Notes: generated by a model not told the origin, from the letters alone. DNA of 64,000 nucleotides from Paenibacillus sp. MAHUQ-63 (GCF_028765165.1 NZ_JARADB010000003.1:1188042-1252041), one strand, 5' to 3'. Shown: positions 8,101 to 16,713, counted from the first letter of the stretch. Made by a program: numbers and translations.

Positions 8101-8378
8101 GTTGCCAAATCACTCCATAGGTAAGTCCTTCCGGCACTCTTATTCATCGTATCCCAGTTCGTTTGAGCAAGATTCGTAATATTGGCGATTTTAACGCTGA
8201 TGTCCGGATCCGCTATATCGTAGGTCGTGCCTCCGGTCGTAAAATCATAAATTTTCGCACGCAATGTGTCGTACTCATCCGCCGCATAGACAGGTTGGCT
8301 TGGCAATGCCGCTACATGGACTACCATAGCCAGAACCAATATAAGCGCTTTCAATAAACGAAATTTACTCATTAACAT
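5124..8378 (-). CDS. Secreted polysaccharide lyase family 8 (hyaluronate/chondroitin/xanthan lyase type)
   Basis: The 1084-residue frame starts with a signal peptide (hydrophobic core about 10-25, likely cleavage after VYA near 32). The alpha-toroid catalytic domain shows NWFDWQ (154-159), TGANR with Asn204, and DGSFLQHTALIPYNGGYG with His254 and Tyr264; the 50-residue spacing of Asn to His fits the family's Asn/His/Tyr triad. RGRGIAGFR and MARVVHHRPGFAFG follow in the beta-sheet part. After about residue 800 come two copies of a laminin-G-like module, the second cut by a frameshift at about 5140. The enzyme would cleave uronate-containing glycans by beta-elimination outside the cell. It is divergent from a GH88 hydrolase, the usual partner. 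AAGGAGCC precedes the ATG. The exact substrate cannot be told. Confidence 0.88.
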   Translation of the reverse strand: MLMSKFRLLKALILVLAMVVHVAALPSQPVYAADEYDTLRAKIYDFTTGGTTYDIADPDISVKIANITNLAQTNWDTMNKSAGRTYLWSDLATTTESEHVSQSYQRLEAMTLAYVTRGSTLQNNATLRADIISAMDWMYTNRYNTSIPKRGYDNWFDWQVTSPLVINNITIWLYDSLTAAQISNWHAVIDYQALAWGAGLTGANRVWACYIKITSGIIVKNNAKIIEGRDQLSSVFDYVTSGEGVYSDGSFLQHTALIPYNGGYGTALLDNLTKLMYVVAGSSWDIVDPDVSNIYQWIYTAFEPLYYNNSMFDNVRGRGIAGFRDDDKGLTSIKAIGPAVVRMALSAPNANDRAAYKSMVKKWLLEATSPTKYADLVMMSDIVQAKQIEGDASVIPRAPLIMNKQYPNMARVVHHRPGFAFGVSMSSNKIGNYELINGVNLRGWHTGDGMTYLYNSDLEQYKDSFWPTVNSYRMPGTTVNQNTTAAANVKNPNSWVGGTEVAGLYGATGMQYTANGYNLTAKKSWFMFDDEIVNLGAGITSTDNKVVETIVDNRKLNSSGNNALTVNGAAKSTALGWSETMNGINRIHLAGSVTGSDVGYYFPATTTIKGLREARTDQWSSINQYNLGPEYTTNFTRNYMNLWFDHGTNPTNSGYAYVLLPNKTSGEVDTYAANPDITVVENSGDAQAVKENSLGVLGINFWNDAVKTVSGITSNKKASVMVRTSENGTEVSVSDPTLANTGTIQVTLTQNLGPVAYKDSRITVSTSNGTTTLTVNVNGAGGKSIKAFFATPIAGQVTGYTVNEDFDSMMPGALTGQNGWIYNNGGVAQNTVVVQPENSNNTEKSLKITTASTSGSAEAFRLFHAPQGGYITAEATVTADDSNWKNALIIADSLTANNNAAQLVMQSGKIWGYNGSVKTDVMTGITNGQPYRLKVVINTSTKKYDVYVNDALLATNWDYRYAGANTLDKFSASIAGNASSMSVDDVKVSYKPLTLTSLIDENFDGLTLGNLNGQGSWVFDNGGVAGNTGVVQMVSGSAANKAVKLTTTSPSGKAEAYQVFTAPEGSTVIAEATVTADDNNGRTP

Positions 8379-8537
8379 AAAAGGCTCCTTTCTTAAAGCT
8401 CGATTTGTTGGCCTAACTTTCCGTCGCTTGAAGCTGACTTCTGATGTCTGGCACTAAGTTGGGAATGTTTGATGAATCTTCGTCACTTCCTTTCTCCATA
8501 AATTAAGCTCATCTTACTCGGCTGCCAGGCGCTAGAA

Positions 8538-8625
8538 CAATATACATGATTTCGATCAGTTAACAGCCCCCGCGCTGTGCGGATATTCGGATTGCGTATA
8601 AGCAGCAAAAACATGTATATTGAGC
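8538..8625. promoter_or_regulatory. Paired CATGTATATTG motifs in the divergent lyase/GH88 promoter region
   Basis: CAATATACATGATTT (8538-8552) is the reverse complement of the motif AAATCATGTATATTG, and AAACATGTATATTGAGC occurs in plus orientation at 8608-8625. The same motif recurs at 9889-9906 before the ABC permease. TGTATATT may be an extended -10, with TTGCGT 18 bp upstream for the plus copy. The rest of 8379-8726 holds no gene. Confidence 0.5.
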
Positions 8626-8726
8626 CATTCCCCTTCACAGCTGTAAGCTAGACTTGTTTCCGCAGCAACTGCCGCCTCCACAGAGACCGGCGCTGCCGAA
8701 CGCACCAAGAGAAGGAGTGAGATCAT

Positions 8727-9848
8727 ATGCATACGACACCGGAATGGACGAAACAAGCATGGACGGCGGGGGTTCATAAAATAAAAAAAGCCAGCCTCCG
8801 CATCGGCGCCAGATTTCCGCACGGCTCACACGCCGGCGAATACCAATTCGTGCCGCCAGTGTACTGGACTGCCGGCTTTTGGACAGGGCTTTTGTGGCTC
8901 GTCTACCGCGAGCATCGTGATGAAGAGCTCCGCACAATCGCAGAGGACTGTGAAGCCCAATTAGATGCGCTGCTGCAGGATTACTCCATGCTGAGCCATG
9001 ACATTGGCTTTATGTGGACTCTGAGCTCGCTTGCGCAATGGCAGGTCACGGGAAGCGGCGACTCTCACCGCAGAGGAATGCTTGCGGCTAGCCATCTTGC
9101 CGGCCGTTTTAACAGACAAGGCAATTTCATCCGCGCTTGGAATCAGCCGGAGCGGACCGGCTGGGCCATCATCGACTGCCTAATGAACGTGCCTCTATTA
9201 TACTGGGCGTCGGAACAGACGAACGATCCCCGCTTCCGTCATATCGCAATCGCCCATACGCAGACGGCAGCGAAGCAATTCCTGCGCGTCGACGGCTCGG
9301 TTCACCACGTCGTCTGCTTCGATCCTCAGACCGGCGAGCGGATCGGCGCACTTGGCGGACAAGGCTACGCCGAGGGGTCCGCATGGGCACGCGGCTCCGC
9401 ATGGGGCATCTATGGCTGGACGTTAGGCTACCGGCATTCGAGAAGCCGGGAATTCCTCGATGCCGCCGAAAGCGCCGCCGCCTTTTTCCTGGCGAATCTC
9501 CCGGAGGACCGCGTCCCTTACTGGGATTTCCGGCTGCCGTCCAATGACGGAGCGCCGCGGGATTCCAGCGCAGCCGCCATTACGGCGTCCGGTCTTCTGG
9601 ACTTGGCCGACATCGTTGGCGGCGACAAGGGCGGCTACTACCGTGAGCAAGCGCTGTCCATCCTTTCATCCCTCTACAGTCTTTACCAGGCGGATGATTC
9701 CGAAGAAGCGATTCTTCTTCACGGTACCGGCAATCTGCCCATGAATCAGAACGTAAACCGACCGCTCATCTACGGCGACTACTACTACATGGAGGCGCTG
9801 GCGAAGCTCAAGGGCAGCCCCGGCTTCTGGGGGCCATGTAGCCGATAA
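8727..9848 (+). CDS. Glycoside hydrolase family 88, unsaturated glucuronyl hydrolase
   Basis: The 373-residue protein shows the alpha6/alpha6-barrel GH88 pattern, with Asp92 in SHDIGFMW and Asp150 in GWAIIDCLMN at the spacing of the two catalytic aspartates of the Bacillus sp. GL1 enzyme. Tryptophan- and glycine-rich loops such as GSAWARGSAWGIYGW line the substrate groove. It hydrates the unsaturated uronate left at the non-reducing end of oligosaccharides after lyase attack, releasing it as an open-chain keto sugar. No signal peptide is visible, so it acts in the cytoplasm on imported oligosaccharides. GGAG lies upstream of the ATG. It precedes the importer genes on the same strand. Confidence 0.9.
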   Translation: MHTTPEWTKQAWTAGVHKIKKASLRIGARFPHGSHAGEYQFVPPVYWTAGFWTGLLWLVYREHRDEELRTIAEDCEAQLDALLQDYSMLSHDIGFMWTLSSLAQWQVTGSGDSHRRGMLAASHLAGRFNRQGNFIRAWNQPERTGWAIIDCLMNVPLLYWASEQTNDPRFRHIAIAHTQTAAKQFLRVDGSVHHVVCFDPQTGERIGALGGQGYAEGSAWARGSAWGIYGWTLGYRHSRSREFLDAAESAAAFFLANLPEDRVPYWDFRLPSNDGAPRDSSAAAITASGLLDLADIVGGDKGGYYREQALSILSSLYSLYQADDSEEAILLHGTGNLPMNQNVNRPLIYGDYYYMEALAKLKGSPGFWGPCSR

Positions 9849-9888
9849 ACTGCGTCGTTATGCGGGTTACGCCGCATGTTAACCGAAC

Positions 9889-9906
9889 AAAATCATGTAT
9901 ATTGAG
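9889..9906 (+). promoter_or_regulatory. CATGTATATTG motif upstream of the importer operon
   Basis: AAAATCATGTATATTGAGC repeats the motif found twice between the lyase and GH88 genes, about 45 nt ahead of the first permease start. It is a candidate extended -10 promoter or binding site for a shared regulator. Confidence 0.45.
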
Positions 9907-9949
9907 CACGTAAGCATGCCTGATATACGATAGCTTCAACGGAGAGGAA

Positions 9950-10882
9950 GTGGCAGCAGCAATGAATTCGATGGGCCAAAGAAAATATACGAAACGGGTG
10001 CTCAAGCAAAATATTCCGCTCTACATCATGTTCTTGCCGATCATCCTATATTTCCTGATCTTCAAGTACTACCCTATGACAGGTCTGATCATTGCTTTCA
10101 AAAAGTACACGTTCATCAAAGGCATCTGGGGCAGTCCGTGGGCAGGACTAAGCATGTTCGAACTCATCTTCTCTACGAAACAGATGACGAACATTATCTG
10201 GAACACCCTGCGTCTCAGCGGACTCAGCATTCTCATCGGCTTTCCGATGCCCATTATTTTGGCCCTGCTGCTGAATGAAGTCCGGAGAATGTGGTTCAAA
10301 CGCGTTGTGCAAACATTCGTGTACTTGCCGCATTTCCTCAACTGGGTCATTGTCGGCGGAATCGTCGTTACGGTCTTTTCGCAGAGCACAGGCGCCATCA
10401 ACCACGTACTCGACAGCTTGTTCGGTTTCACCTATCCGTTCCTCTATAAGGACGCGTCATGGGTGACGATTTTCCTGTCCGCCGGCGTGTGGAAAGAAGT
10501 AGGCTGGGCAGCGATTATCTACTTGGCCGCCCTCACTTCTATCGATCAAAGCTTGTACGAAGCTGCCAGCATGGACGGCGCAAACAAATGGCAGCAGCTG
10601 ATCCGGATCACCGTTCCGGGAATCATTCCGACAGCGATTATCATGCTGATTCTCAAAATCGGCCATCTGATGGAAGTCGGCTTCGACCAAGTCTACGTGC
10701 TGCAAAATGATACCGTTGCGGAAATTTCCGAAGTCATCTCTACCTTTATGTACAAAACGGGTATTCAGCAAGCGCAGTTCAGTCTCGCTACCGCCATGGG
10801 CCTGTTCGAATCGCTTGTCGGCCTTGCGCTAGTCATCTTTGCCAACCGGATCGCCAGACGTTTCGGTCAAGGCTTATGGTAA
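9950..10882 (+). CDS. ABC transporter permease, LplB type (oligosaccharide import)
   Basis: The 310-residue membrane protein has six predicted segments and the binding-protein-dependent permease loop EAASMDGANKWQQLIRITVPGI, which docks the ATPase. The N-terminal wording YYPMTGLIIAFKKYTF is typical of the LplB group used for complex oligosaccharides. A GTG start is chosen because GGAGAGGAA abuts it; an ATG four codons later is the alternative. It is followed after 12 nt by its partner permease. No ATPase gene is present, as usual for importers that share a common MsmX-like ATPase. Confidence 0.88.
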   Translation: MAAAMNSMGQRKYTKRVLKQNIPLYIMFLPIILYFLIFKYYPMTGLIIAFKKYTFIKGIWGSPWAGLSMFELIFSTKQMTNIIWNTLRLSGLSILIGFPMPIILALLLNEVRRMWFKRVVQTFVYLPHFLNWVIVGGIVVTVFSQSTGAINHVLDSLFGFTYPFLYKDASWVTIFLSAGVWKEVGWAAIIYLAALTSIDQSLYEAASMDGANKWQQLIRITVPGIIPTAIIMLILKIGHLMEVGFDQVYVLQNDTVAEISEVISTFMYKTGIQQAQFSLATAMGLFESLVGLALVIFANRIARRFGQGLW

Positions 10883-10894
10883 GGAGGAATCATC

Positions 10895-11770
10895 ATGAAG
10901 CACACCGCCGGGGAAAAAATATTCTATGGAATCAACTATGTGTTACTAACGCTTATCGGCCTCAGCTGTCTGCTTCCGATTATTCATATCGCAGCCGTTT
11001 CCCTCAGTGATAAACATGCCATCGCTTCGGGCTCTGTCGCCTTCTGGCCTGTGAATCTGGAATGGAGCGGCTATGAAGCGCTTTTGATAGAGACTCCGGT
11101 CGTGGAAGCTCTATACAATAGTTTCGTGATTACAGTCGTTGGGACGGCACTCAACATGTTCGCCAGCATTTTAGCGGCTTATCCTCTGTCCAAGCGTTAT
11201 TTCATCGGACGCAGAGTCTATTCGTTCGGCATTATTTTTACGATGCTTTTTGGTGCAGGACTGATTCCGAACTATCTGCTCCTCAAGAGCCTTGGACTCA
11301 TCAACTCCTACTGGGCGCTTTGGCTGCCTGGCCTCGTCAGCGTCTGGAACATGATGGTGCTGAGAAGCTTTTTTGAGAGCATGCCGGAAGAGCTCGAAGA
11401 GGCTTCGCGTATCGACGGTTGTTCAGAATGGATGCTCCTTACACGGATCGTCCTGCCGCTTTCGACTCCTGTTCTGGCAGCGCTCTCTTTATTCTACGCA
11501 GTCGGCCACTGGAACTCGTTTATGAGCGTACTCATATACATCAACGATTCCGGCAAGCATAACCTGGCCGTGCTCATCCAGCAAATGATTCAAAACTCAA
11601 GCCTTATGCAGGAAATGTCCAACGTACAGCAAGATCTTGCCATGCAGCTAACACCGGAAGGCGTTAAAGCCGCCGGCATTATCGTCATGACGATTCCCAT
11701 GCTGATCGTTTACCCGTTCCTCCAGCGTTATTTTGTGAAAGGCGTTATGATCGGCGCTGTGAAAGGCTAA
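10895..11770 (+). CDS. ABC transporter permease, YtcP type (oligosaccharide import)
   Basis: The 291-residue protein has six membrane segments and the docking loop ELEEASRIDGCSEWMLLTRI followed by VLPLSTPVLA. It is the second half of the permease pair with the LplB-like protein at 9950. AAGGAGGAATCATC precedes the ATG. The C-terminal end RYFVKGVMIGAVKG is characteristic of this family. Together with the lipoprotein at 11875 it should import the oligosaccharides released by the lyase. Confidence 0.88.
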   Translation: MKHTAGEKIFYGINYVLLTLIGLSCLLPIIHIAAVSLSDKHAIASGSVAFWPVNLEWSGYEALLIETPVVEALYNSFVITVVGTALNMFASILAAYPLSKRYFIGRRVYSFGIIFTMLFGAGLIPNYLLLKSLGLINSYWALWLPGLVSVWNMMVLRSFFESMPEELEEASRIDGCSEWMLLTRIVLPLSTPVLAALSLFYAVGHWNSFMSVLIYINDSGKHNLAVLIQQMIQNSSLMQEMSNVQQDLAMQLTPEGVKAAGIIVMTIPMLIVYPFLQRYFVKGVMIGAVKG

Positions 11771-11874
11771 TAACCTCCAGATTTCACCAGGGTGGTGATC
11801 GCACAATTCCGAGTTAGACCTTGTGAAAAAATTCCGAAGTATGCGACAATATGACAAGGGGAGTGTTCTACACA

Positions 11875-13542
11875 ATGAAAACAATACTCAACAAAACCGC
11901 CGCAACATCTCTAGCGCTTATGTTTACAGGCAGTATGCTGCTCACGGCTTGCGGCGGCACATCCGATGAAGCGGCAAGTCCCTCCGCAGCAGCTTCTACC
12001 TCTTCCGCCAATGCAACGGCTACCCCAGGGCCAAAGCCGAAAATTAAAGTGTCCATCTACGATCGCAATAACGTCCCGGAAGGCGAAGGTAAAATTACAG
12101 ATAACCGCTGGACCAAATGGATCAATGAACATGCGCCGGTTGACGTCGAATTCGTGCCAGTGCCAAGGACGAACTCCACCGAAAAATGGAACGTCTTGTT
12201 CGCTTCCGGCGACGCGCCTGATCTTATTTTGGAATACTCCAATGCTTATATGAAGGATCTTGCAGCCAAAGGGCAAATCATTCCGCTCGACGATGCCATT
12301 GAGAAATATTCCACAACGTATAAGCAATTTTTGAAAGACAATCCGATCATTAAAACACTGACATCCTATAACGGCAAAACTTTTTTCTTCGGCCGCTTGT
12401 TGCCGACTTCTACGAACCATTACCTCATGATTCGTAAAGACTGGCTGACCAAGCTGAATCTGAAATCCCCGACAACGATGGAAGATTTGTACCAGGTTGC
12501 CAAAGCGTTCACGGAGCAAGATCCGGACGGCAATGGCAAAAAGGATACGCTGGGTCTTGGGGCCATCTCACTGGACCTCGATCAACTCTTTGGCTTTGGG
12601 ATAACTTCACCTTCGTGGATGTATCATTTGCAGGGTGATCAGTATGTTCGTTCCTGGGACCGTCTCCAAGCTTCCACTGAACTCAAGAAACGACTCTATG
12701 ACGCAGGCGCGCTAGATAAAGATATCTTTGCGGACAAAACCGGCGCAAAAGCGCAGCAGGATTGGGTTAATGGCAAGCTGGGCATGTACTTCAGCGATAA
12801 TCTGGAAGGCACCAAAGGCTACGGCATCTTCGACACCTTGATGAAAAACAATCCGAATGCAGACGTCGCTGTGATTCCGCTGCCTAAATCGGAATTCGGC
12901 CAATTCTCGCCGGCTGGCCCAGTGCCGTTCCAATTCGATGCGGCGATCAACGCCACTACCAAAAATGTCGAAGCCGTCGTCAAATACGTTGACTGGCTCA
13001 TGAGCGATTCCACTGCCACTACGCTGCAGTACGGTTTGGAAGGCGTTCACTATCAAAAAGATGCGGCCACCGGCTGCCCGAAACCAATCGACCTCGAGAA
13101 GAACAAAAAAGAGCTTGTATGGAACGCCGACTTCTCCATGCTTAGCCAAACGTATAAATTCGGCAAATGCGCCGAATTCACGAATACTACGCTCAATATG
13201 AGCAAGCCGACCGACAAGAAATACGCTGAACTCATCGCCCAAGGCCGCGATGCTTACATCTCGCCGGAACGTCCTTTATACTATGATCTGACACTGCCTG
13301 TAACGCTGCCGGACGATCTTGTGGTGATCAACAACACCGTAACCACCACCATTACAAATATCATTACCAAGGCGGTTGTTAACGGCAGCTACACAACGGA
13401 ACAAGCGTTGAAGGACGCCAAGGATGCTTGGGACAAAGCAGGCGGCAAAAAAATTGACGAATTCCAAGCCAAAGCCTATAATGACTACAAAAATAACGGT
13501 GTCATTTACACGAAGGATTTTTACAAATACCTCAAGAAATAA
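11875..13542 (+). CDS. Extracellular solute-binding lipoprotein (LipO type)
   Basis: The 555-residue protein has a lipoprotein signal peptide ending MLLTAC with Cys26 as lipidation site, then a low-complexity Ser/Ala linker and a large two-lobe binding domain. A calcium-binding-like DPDGNGKKDTLG loop occurs at about residues 219-230, typical of this long (about 500-560 residue) binding-protein class partnered with LplB/YtcP permeases. The frame opens at 11851, but the ATG at 11875 begins the signal peptide and has AAGGGGAG upstream. It should capture oligosaccharides outside the cell membrane and deliver them to the permease pair. Confidence 0.88.
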   Translation: MKTILNKTAATSLALMFTGSMLLTACGGTSDEAASPSAAASTSSANATATPGPKPKIKVSIYDRNNVPEGEGKITDNRWTKWINEHAPVDVEFVPVPRTNSTEKWNVLFASGDAPDLILEYSNAYMKDLAAKGQIIPLDDAIEKYSTTYKQFLKDNPIIKTLTSYNGKTFFFGRLLPTSTNHYLMIRKDWLTKLNLKSPTTMEDLYQVAKAFTEQDPDGNGKKDTLGLGAISLDLDQLFGFGITSPSWMYHLQGDQYVRSWDRLQASTELKKRLYDAGALDKDIFADKTGAKAQQDWVNGKLGMYFSDNLEGTKGYGIFDTLMKNNPNADVAVIPLPKSEFGQFSPAGPVPFQFDAAINATTKNVEAVVKYVDWLMSDSTATTLQYGLEGVHYQKDAATGCPKPIDLEKNKKELVWNADFSMLSQTYKFGKCAEFTNTTLNMSKPTDKKYAELIAQGRDAYISPERPLYYDLTLPVTLPDDLVVINNTVTTTITNIITKAVVNGSYTTEQALKDAKDAWDKAGGKKIDEFQAKAYNDYKNNGVIYTKDFYKYLKK

Positions 13543-13588
13543 GCATACGGTAAAATGAAGACGGCGCTAATCGAAGGAGTGTGCATAC

Positions 13589-15805
13589 ATGAGCAGAAAT
13601 TGGTTTCATCGCTTACTCCTCTCGTATTTGCCCGTCTTAATTTTAATTGTGTGTCTCTTTGTCTTCATAGGGGTTGTACAGCTAAGCGAGCTCTCTCAGA
13701 AAGAAGCTGCCAAATCAAGCCGGGTCTACGCGCAAAATTTGCAAAACAACATCGACTCCTCTCTCCGCTCCATAGAGCTGATGATGATCGAAACCGTTTC
13801 GCGCAACAATAAACTGACTTATTTTGCCGGCATGGAAAGCTCGCCGGAATTCATCATTGATTTGTCGCAGCTGCTGGAAAGCATGCTCAACACGAATTCG
13901 TTGATCGATTCAGTTTACATCTATCGGGCCGGAGACGGCGCGATCGTGACCGACAAAACGAAGCTCGACATCGAACAGTTTGCGGACCGCGCTTTTATTG
14001 ATGCCAATCTGACTGCGCGTCCGAACAGCTGGAGCAGCCTCCGCACATTCCGTATCTTTAAGGATAGCAATGAGAAGGAGATCGTCGTCTCCATTGCCAA
14101 AGGCATTCCGTTAAGCGGCAAAGGCATCGCGCTGCTGGTTGTAAATGTGAAAGTCGAAGCCGTCAAGTCGTATTTGAAAAATTTCGGCCAATCCGAAGTG
14201 AACTACATCTCTGTTACCGATCAAAAAGGGGACGACTTATTTCATCAAGGCAGTAACACATCCCATCAAGATGACACAGTGCTTACTTCCGCCTACACAG
14301 GCTGGACCTATCACAGCGGCTTAAAAGTTAAGCAGTTCGGCATTCTGTACCACTACATGACCAGCGGTTGGCTCATTGTAGGCTTCCTTGGCCTGCTGTT
14401 CAGTATCTGGTGGATCATCTACATTTCCCGGAAAAACTATAAACCGATTATTACGATGATGTCCCGTATTCAGAAATACAACCAACAGCACAAGCATGCA
14501 ACCATCCAAGAGCCGTCTACAGACGAGCTCAGTTATATCGATTTTACGCTCAGCAATATGATTGAAGCCAATCAGGGCTACGAGCACCGAGCGCAGGAGA
14601 ACGAACGTTACCGCCGGTTACGGCTGTTTCAGCAGCTCGTGGAAGGCGACGGCCCACTGAATAACGAGGCTTGGCGGGAAGAATTGAGCGAATGGAACGA
14701 CGGGATACGGAAAGGCGCATCGGTCAGCATTATTGAAATTGACAAATATGCAGAGTTTATCCATCAATATTCCCATCAAGACCAAACCTTGTTCAAATAC
14801 ATCCTGACCAAGGTCGTAGACGAAACCGCCAAAGCGAACTCGCTGCGCATCTGGCAGGAATGGATGACGAACCACCGCCTTTGCGTCATCTATTTTGAAC
14901 ATGATGAAGAACAACCGCTGCAAGCCCGCAGCCGCATTCTGGCGCAGTCCGAACAAATTCGCTTATGGCTGTTCGAGAATTTGAAGCTCACTGTCACATT
15001 CGGAATCGGAACGGCTGTCACCGAGGCCGGCGCCATCTCCCAATCTTATGAAACGGCGAGCAAAGCGCTCAGCTACAAATCGGCACTAGGTATCAACCGC
15101 GTGATCGGGCATTGGGAAATTGAAGTTCTGTCTCACGATGACTTGTTTGTCTATTTGCAATACGTAAGGACTATCGCGCAATCCTTCCGCGTCGGCAACG
15201 GCGGCTGGCAGGAGCAGCTGATCCTGCTCTTTAACGGACTCCGCTCCTTGCTTCTGCCCAAGGAAGAGATTGACGGCGTCCTCACCTATATGAACTACTT
15301 TTTCCAAAGAGAAATGATGGAGCTGCCGCCTGAGTACCAGGAGTTGTGGAACACCGAGTTCCGATCCAAATGGGAAGCGAGCATTGACTCGCTTGAGACG
15401 CTGTACGAATTGGAATCGTTCTATCTGGAACGTCTAACCGCCTGTGCCAGCCTCATGAAAAGCATGCGCGAAGAGAAAGGCAATTACGCCGTCGTCCGAC
15501 GCGTCAGAGCATTTATCGAAACCCATTTCGACAATCCTGACTTGTCCCTCGCCATGCTGGGCGAGCAGTTCAATATGAACACCTCAAGTTTAAGCACTCT
15601 GTTTAAAGAAGAGTTCGGTGAAAAATTCGTCGTCTACCTGTGCCAAGTACGCATAGAGCATGCCAAAGACATGCTGTGCAACACCGATCTCCCGATTCAG
15701 GAGATATCGGGCAAGGTAGGCTACCTGTACCCGATGTCCTTTATCCGGACGTTTAAGAAGACGGTCGGCGTGACCCCCGGCGATTACCGCAAAGTGCACC
15801 AATAA
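13589..15805 (+). CDS. Membrane-anchored AraC-type transcriptional regulator
   Basis: The 738-residue protein has an N-terminal membrane segment (about 9-31), an extracytoplasmic sensor domain of about 220 residues, a second segment (about 255-275), a cytoplasmic linker domain, and a C-terminal AraC double helix-turn-helix with LSLAMLGEQFNMNTSSLSTLF and IQEISGKVGYLYPMSFIRTF. Such regulators stand beside LplB/YtcP/lipoprotein importers in Paenibacillus relatives and probably sense the binding protein or its ligand. AAGGAG precedes the ATG. The likely targets are the lyase, GH88 and importer promoters sharing the CATGTATATTG motif; that is inference. Confidence 0.88.
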   Translation: MSRNWFHRLLLSYLPVLILIVCLFVFIGVVQLSELSQKEAAKSSRVYAQNLQNNIDSSLRSIELMMIETVSRNNKLTYFAGMESSPEFIIDLSQLLESMLNTNSLIDSVYIYRAGDGAIVTDKTKLDIEQFADRAFIDANLTARPNSWSSLRTFRIFKDSNEKEIVVSIAKGIPLSGKGIALLVVNVKVEAVKSYLKNFGQSEVNYISVTDQKGDDLFHQGSNTSHQDDTVLTSAYTGWTYHSGLKVKQFGILYHYMTSGWLIVGFLGLLFSIWWIIYISRKNYKPIITMMSRIQKYNQQHKHATIQEPSTDELSYIDFTLSNMIEANQGYEHRAQENERYRRLRLFQQLVEGDGPLNNEAWREELSEWNDGIRKGASVSIIEIDKYAEFIHQYSHQDQTLFKYILTKVVDETAKANSLRIWQEWMTNHRLCVIYFEHDEEQPLQARSRILAQSEQIRLWLFENLKLTVTFGIGTAVTEAGAISQSYETASKALSYKSALGINRVIGHWEIEVLSHDDLFVYLQYVRTIAQSFRVGNGGWQEQLILLFNGLRSLLLPKEEIDGVLTYMNYFFQREMMELPPEYQELWNTEFRSKWEASIDSLETLYELESFYLERLTACASLMKSMREEKGNYAVVRRVRAFIETHFDNPDLSLAMLGEQFNMNTSSLSTLFKEEFGEKFVVYLCQVRIEHAKDMLCNTDLPIQEISGKVGYLYPMSFIRTFKKTVGVTPGDYRKVHQ

Positions 15806-15848
15806 GGAGCTTACCCTCACTCCATGCCAAAACCCGGCAACCTTCCTA

Positions 15849-15898
15849 CTCAGCCCGCAGAGTACTGCCATGTACAGGGCAGTACTCTGCGGGCTGAG
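15849..15898 (+). terminator. Strong hairpin terminator after the AraC gene
   Basis: CTCAGCCCGCAGAGTACTGCC pairs with GGCAGTACTCTGC and GGGCTGAG over 21 bp around a short loop; a T-tract (ACTTTT) follows. It closes the polysaccharide-use operon. Confidence 0.8.
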
Positions 15899-15962
15899 GC
15901 GTACTTTTCCCTCTCAAAAAAGGAGAACACGGATTCAATTACAATCAAAATAATTTGCACCT

Positions 15963-16012
15963 TGTGATTTTAATCACATATTCAAACTTTACTGCATGGT
16001 ATATTAAAGGTG
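15963..16012 (+). promoter_or_regulatory. Fnr/Crp-type site and promoter for doxX
   Basis: TGTGAT-N4-ATCACA (15963-15978) matches the TGTGA-N6-TCACA palindrome bound by Bacillus Fnr and related Crp-family proteins. The -10 TATATT lies at 16000-16005 with no good -35. A start near 16012 places the palindrome centre at about -41.5, the classic activating position. A second imperfect site, TGTGA-N6-TCACC, lies at 16114-16129. Confidence 0.6.
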
Positions 16013-16053
16013 TAGAAAGGAAGTAAACATTGTAATCGAAAGGGAGATGTCAC

Positions 16054-16092
16054 ATGAAAACACAAAAACGATCCCGTTCTTGGCTGAATTAG
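16054..16092 (+). CDS. Short leader open reading frame (12 codons)
   Basis: AAAGGGAG at good spacing precedes an ATG encoding MKTQKRSRSWLN and a TAG stop. It lies in the leader between the Fnr-type promoter and doxX. It could be a translated leader peptide or the stub of a lost gene. The good ribosome binding site is the only support. Confidence 0.35.
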   Translation: MKTQKRSRSWLN

Positions 16093-16153
16093 ATAAAATT
16101 TTTTAGCTGATCTTGTGAAAAAATTCACCACTTAAAATGAGGAGATGATTATC

Positions 16154-16699
16154 ATGTTAGGTAAATGGCTTAGAGAAAATAAATATGCAGCAGGTATCCT
16201 ACTTTTCATACGTTTGTATATGGGATATGAATGGCTCACTCACGGGTGGCAAAAGTTAACCGGCGGATTTACTGCAGATGGATTCTTAAATAACGCGATC
16301 GCTAAGCCGGTGATCGACAAAGCAACCAATGAACTTGTTTATCCGACCTTCACCGCATTCATTCAACATTTTGCCCTGCCGAATGTTAAAATAATTAACT
16401 ATGCAATTCCCCTAGGCGAATTCTTAGTTGGTCTTGGTTTGATTCTCGGTGCTTTGACTACAGCCGCAGCATTCTTCGGACTTCTCATGAACTTCATGTT
16501 CATGTTCGCGGGTACCGTAAGCACGAACCCTTGGTTCATTCTTATCGGCGGGATCCTGTTCATGGCCGGAGCAAATACCGGCAGATTCGGTTTAGACTAC
16601 TACCTGATGCCCTACCTGCGCAAGCTGTTCACACATAAAAAAGGCGACGCTGACCGCACAGCAGGAACGGGAACAAAGCATAAGCCGGCACATGCCTAA
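16154..16699 (+). CDS. DoxX family membrane protein
   Basis: The 181-residue protein has four hydrophobic segments with the DoxX pattern: RLYMGYEWLTHGWQKL at the start, a central IPLGEFLVGLGLILG helix and a later FAGTVSTNPWF loop. DoxX-family proteins resemble a terminal-oxidase small subunit and take part in redox or thiosulfate chemistry at the membrane; the exact role here is unknown. The frame opens at 16145, but GAGGAG abuts that codon, so the ATG at 16154 is the functional start. The promoter carries an Fnr/Crp-type site, suggesting control by oxygen or energy state. Confidence 0.82.
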   Translation: MLGKWLRENKYAAGILLFIRLYMGYEWLTHGWQKLTGGFTADGFLNNAIAKPVIDKATNELVYPTFTAFIQHFALPNVKIINYAIPLGEFLVGLGLILGALTTAAAFFGLLMNFMFMFAGTVSTNPWFILIGGILFMAGANTGRFGLDYYLMPYLRKLFTHKKGDADRTAGTGTKHKPAHA

Positions 16700-16713
16700 C
16701 CATAACAGAAAAA

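Noticed and set aside
11819-11834. CTTGTGAAAAAATTC shared with the doxX leader at 16112
   Set aside because: An A-rich 15-nt match; at 11819 the second half of the palindrome is missing, so it is not a credible Fnr-type site.
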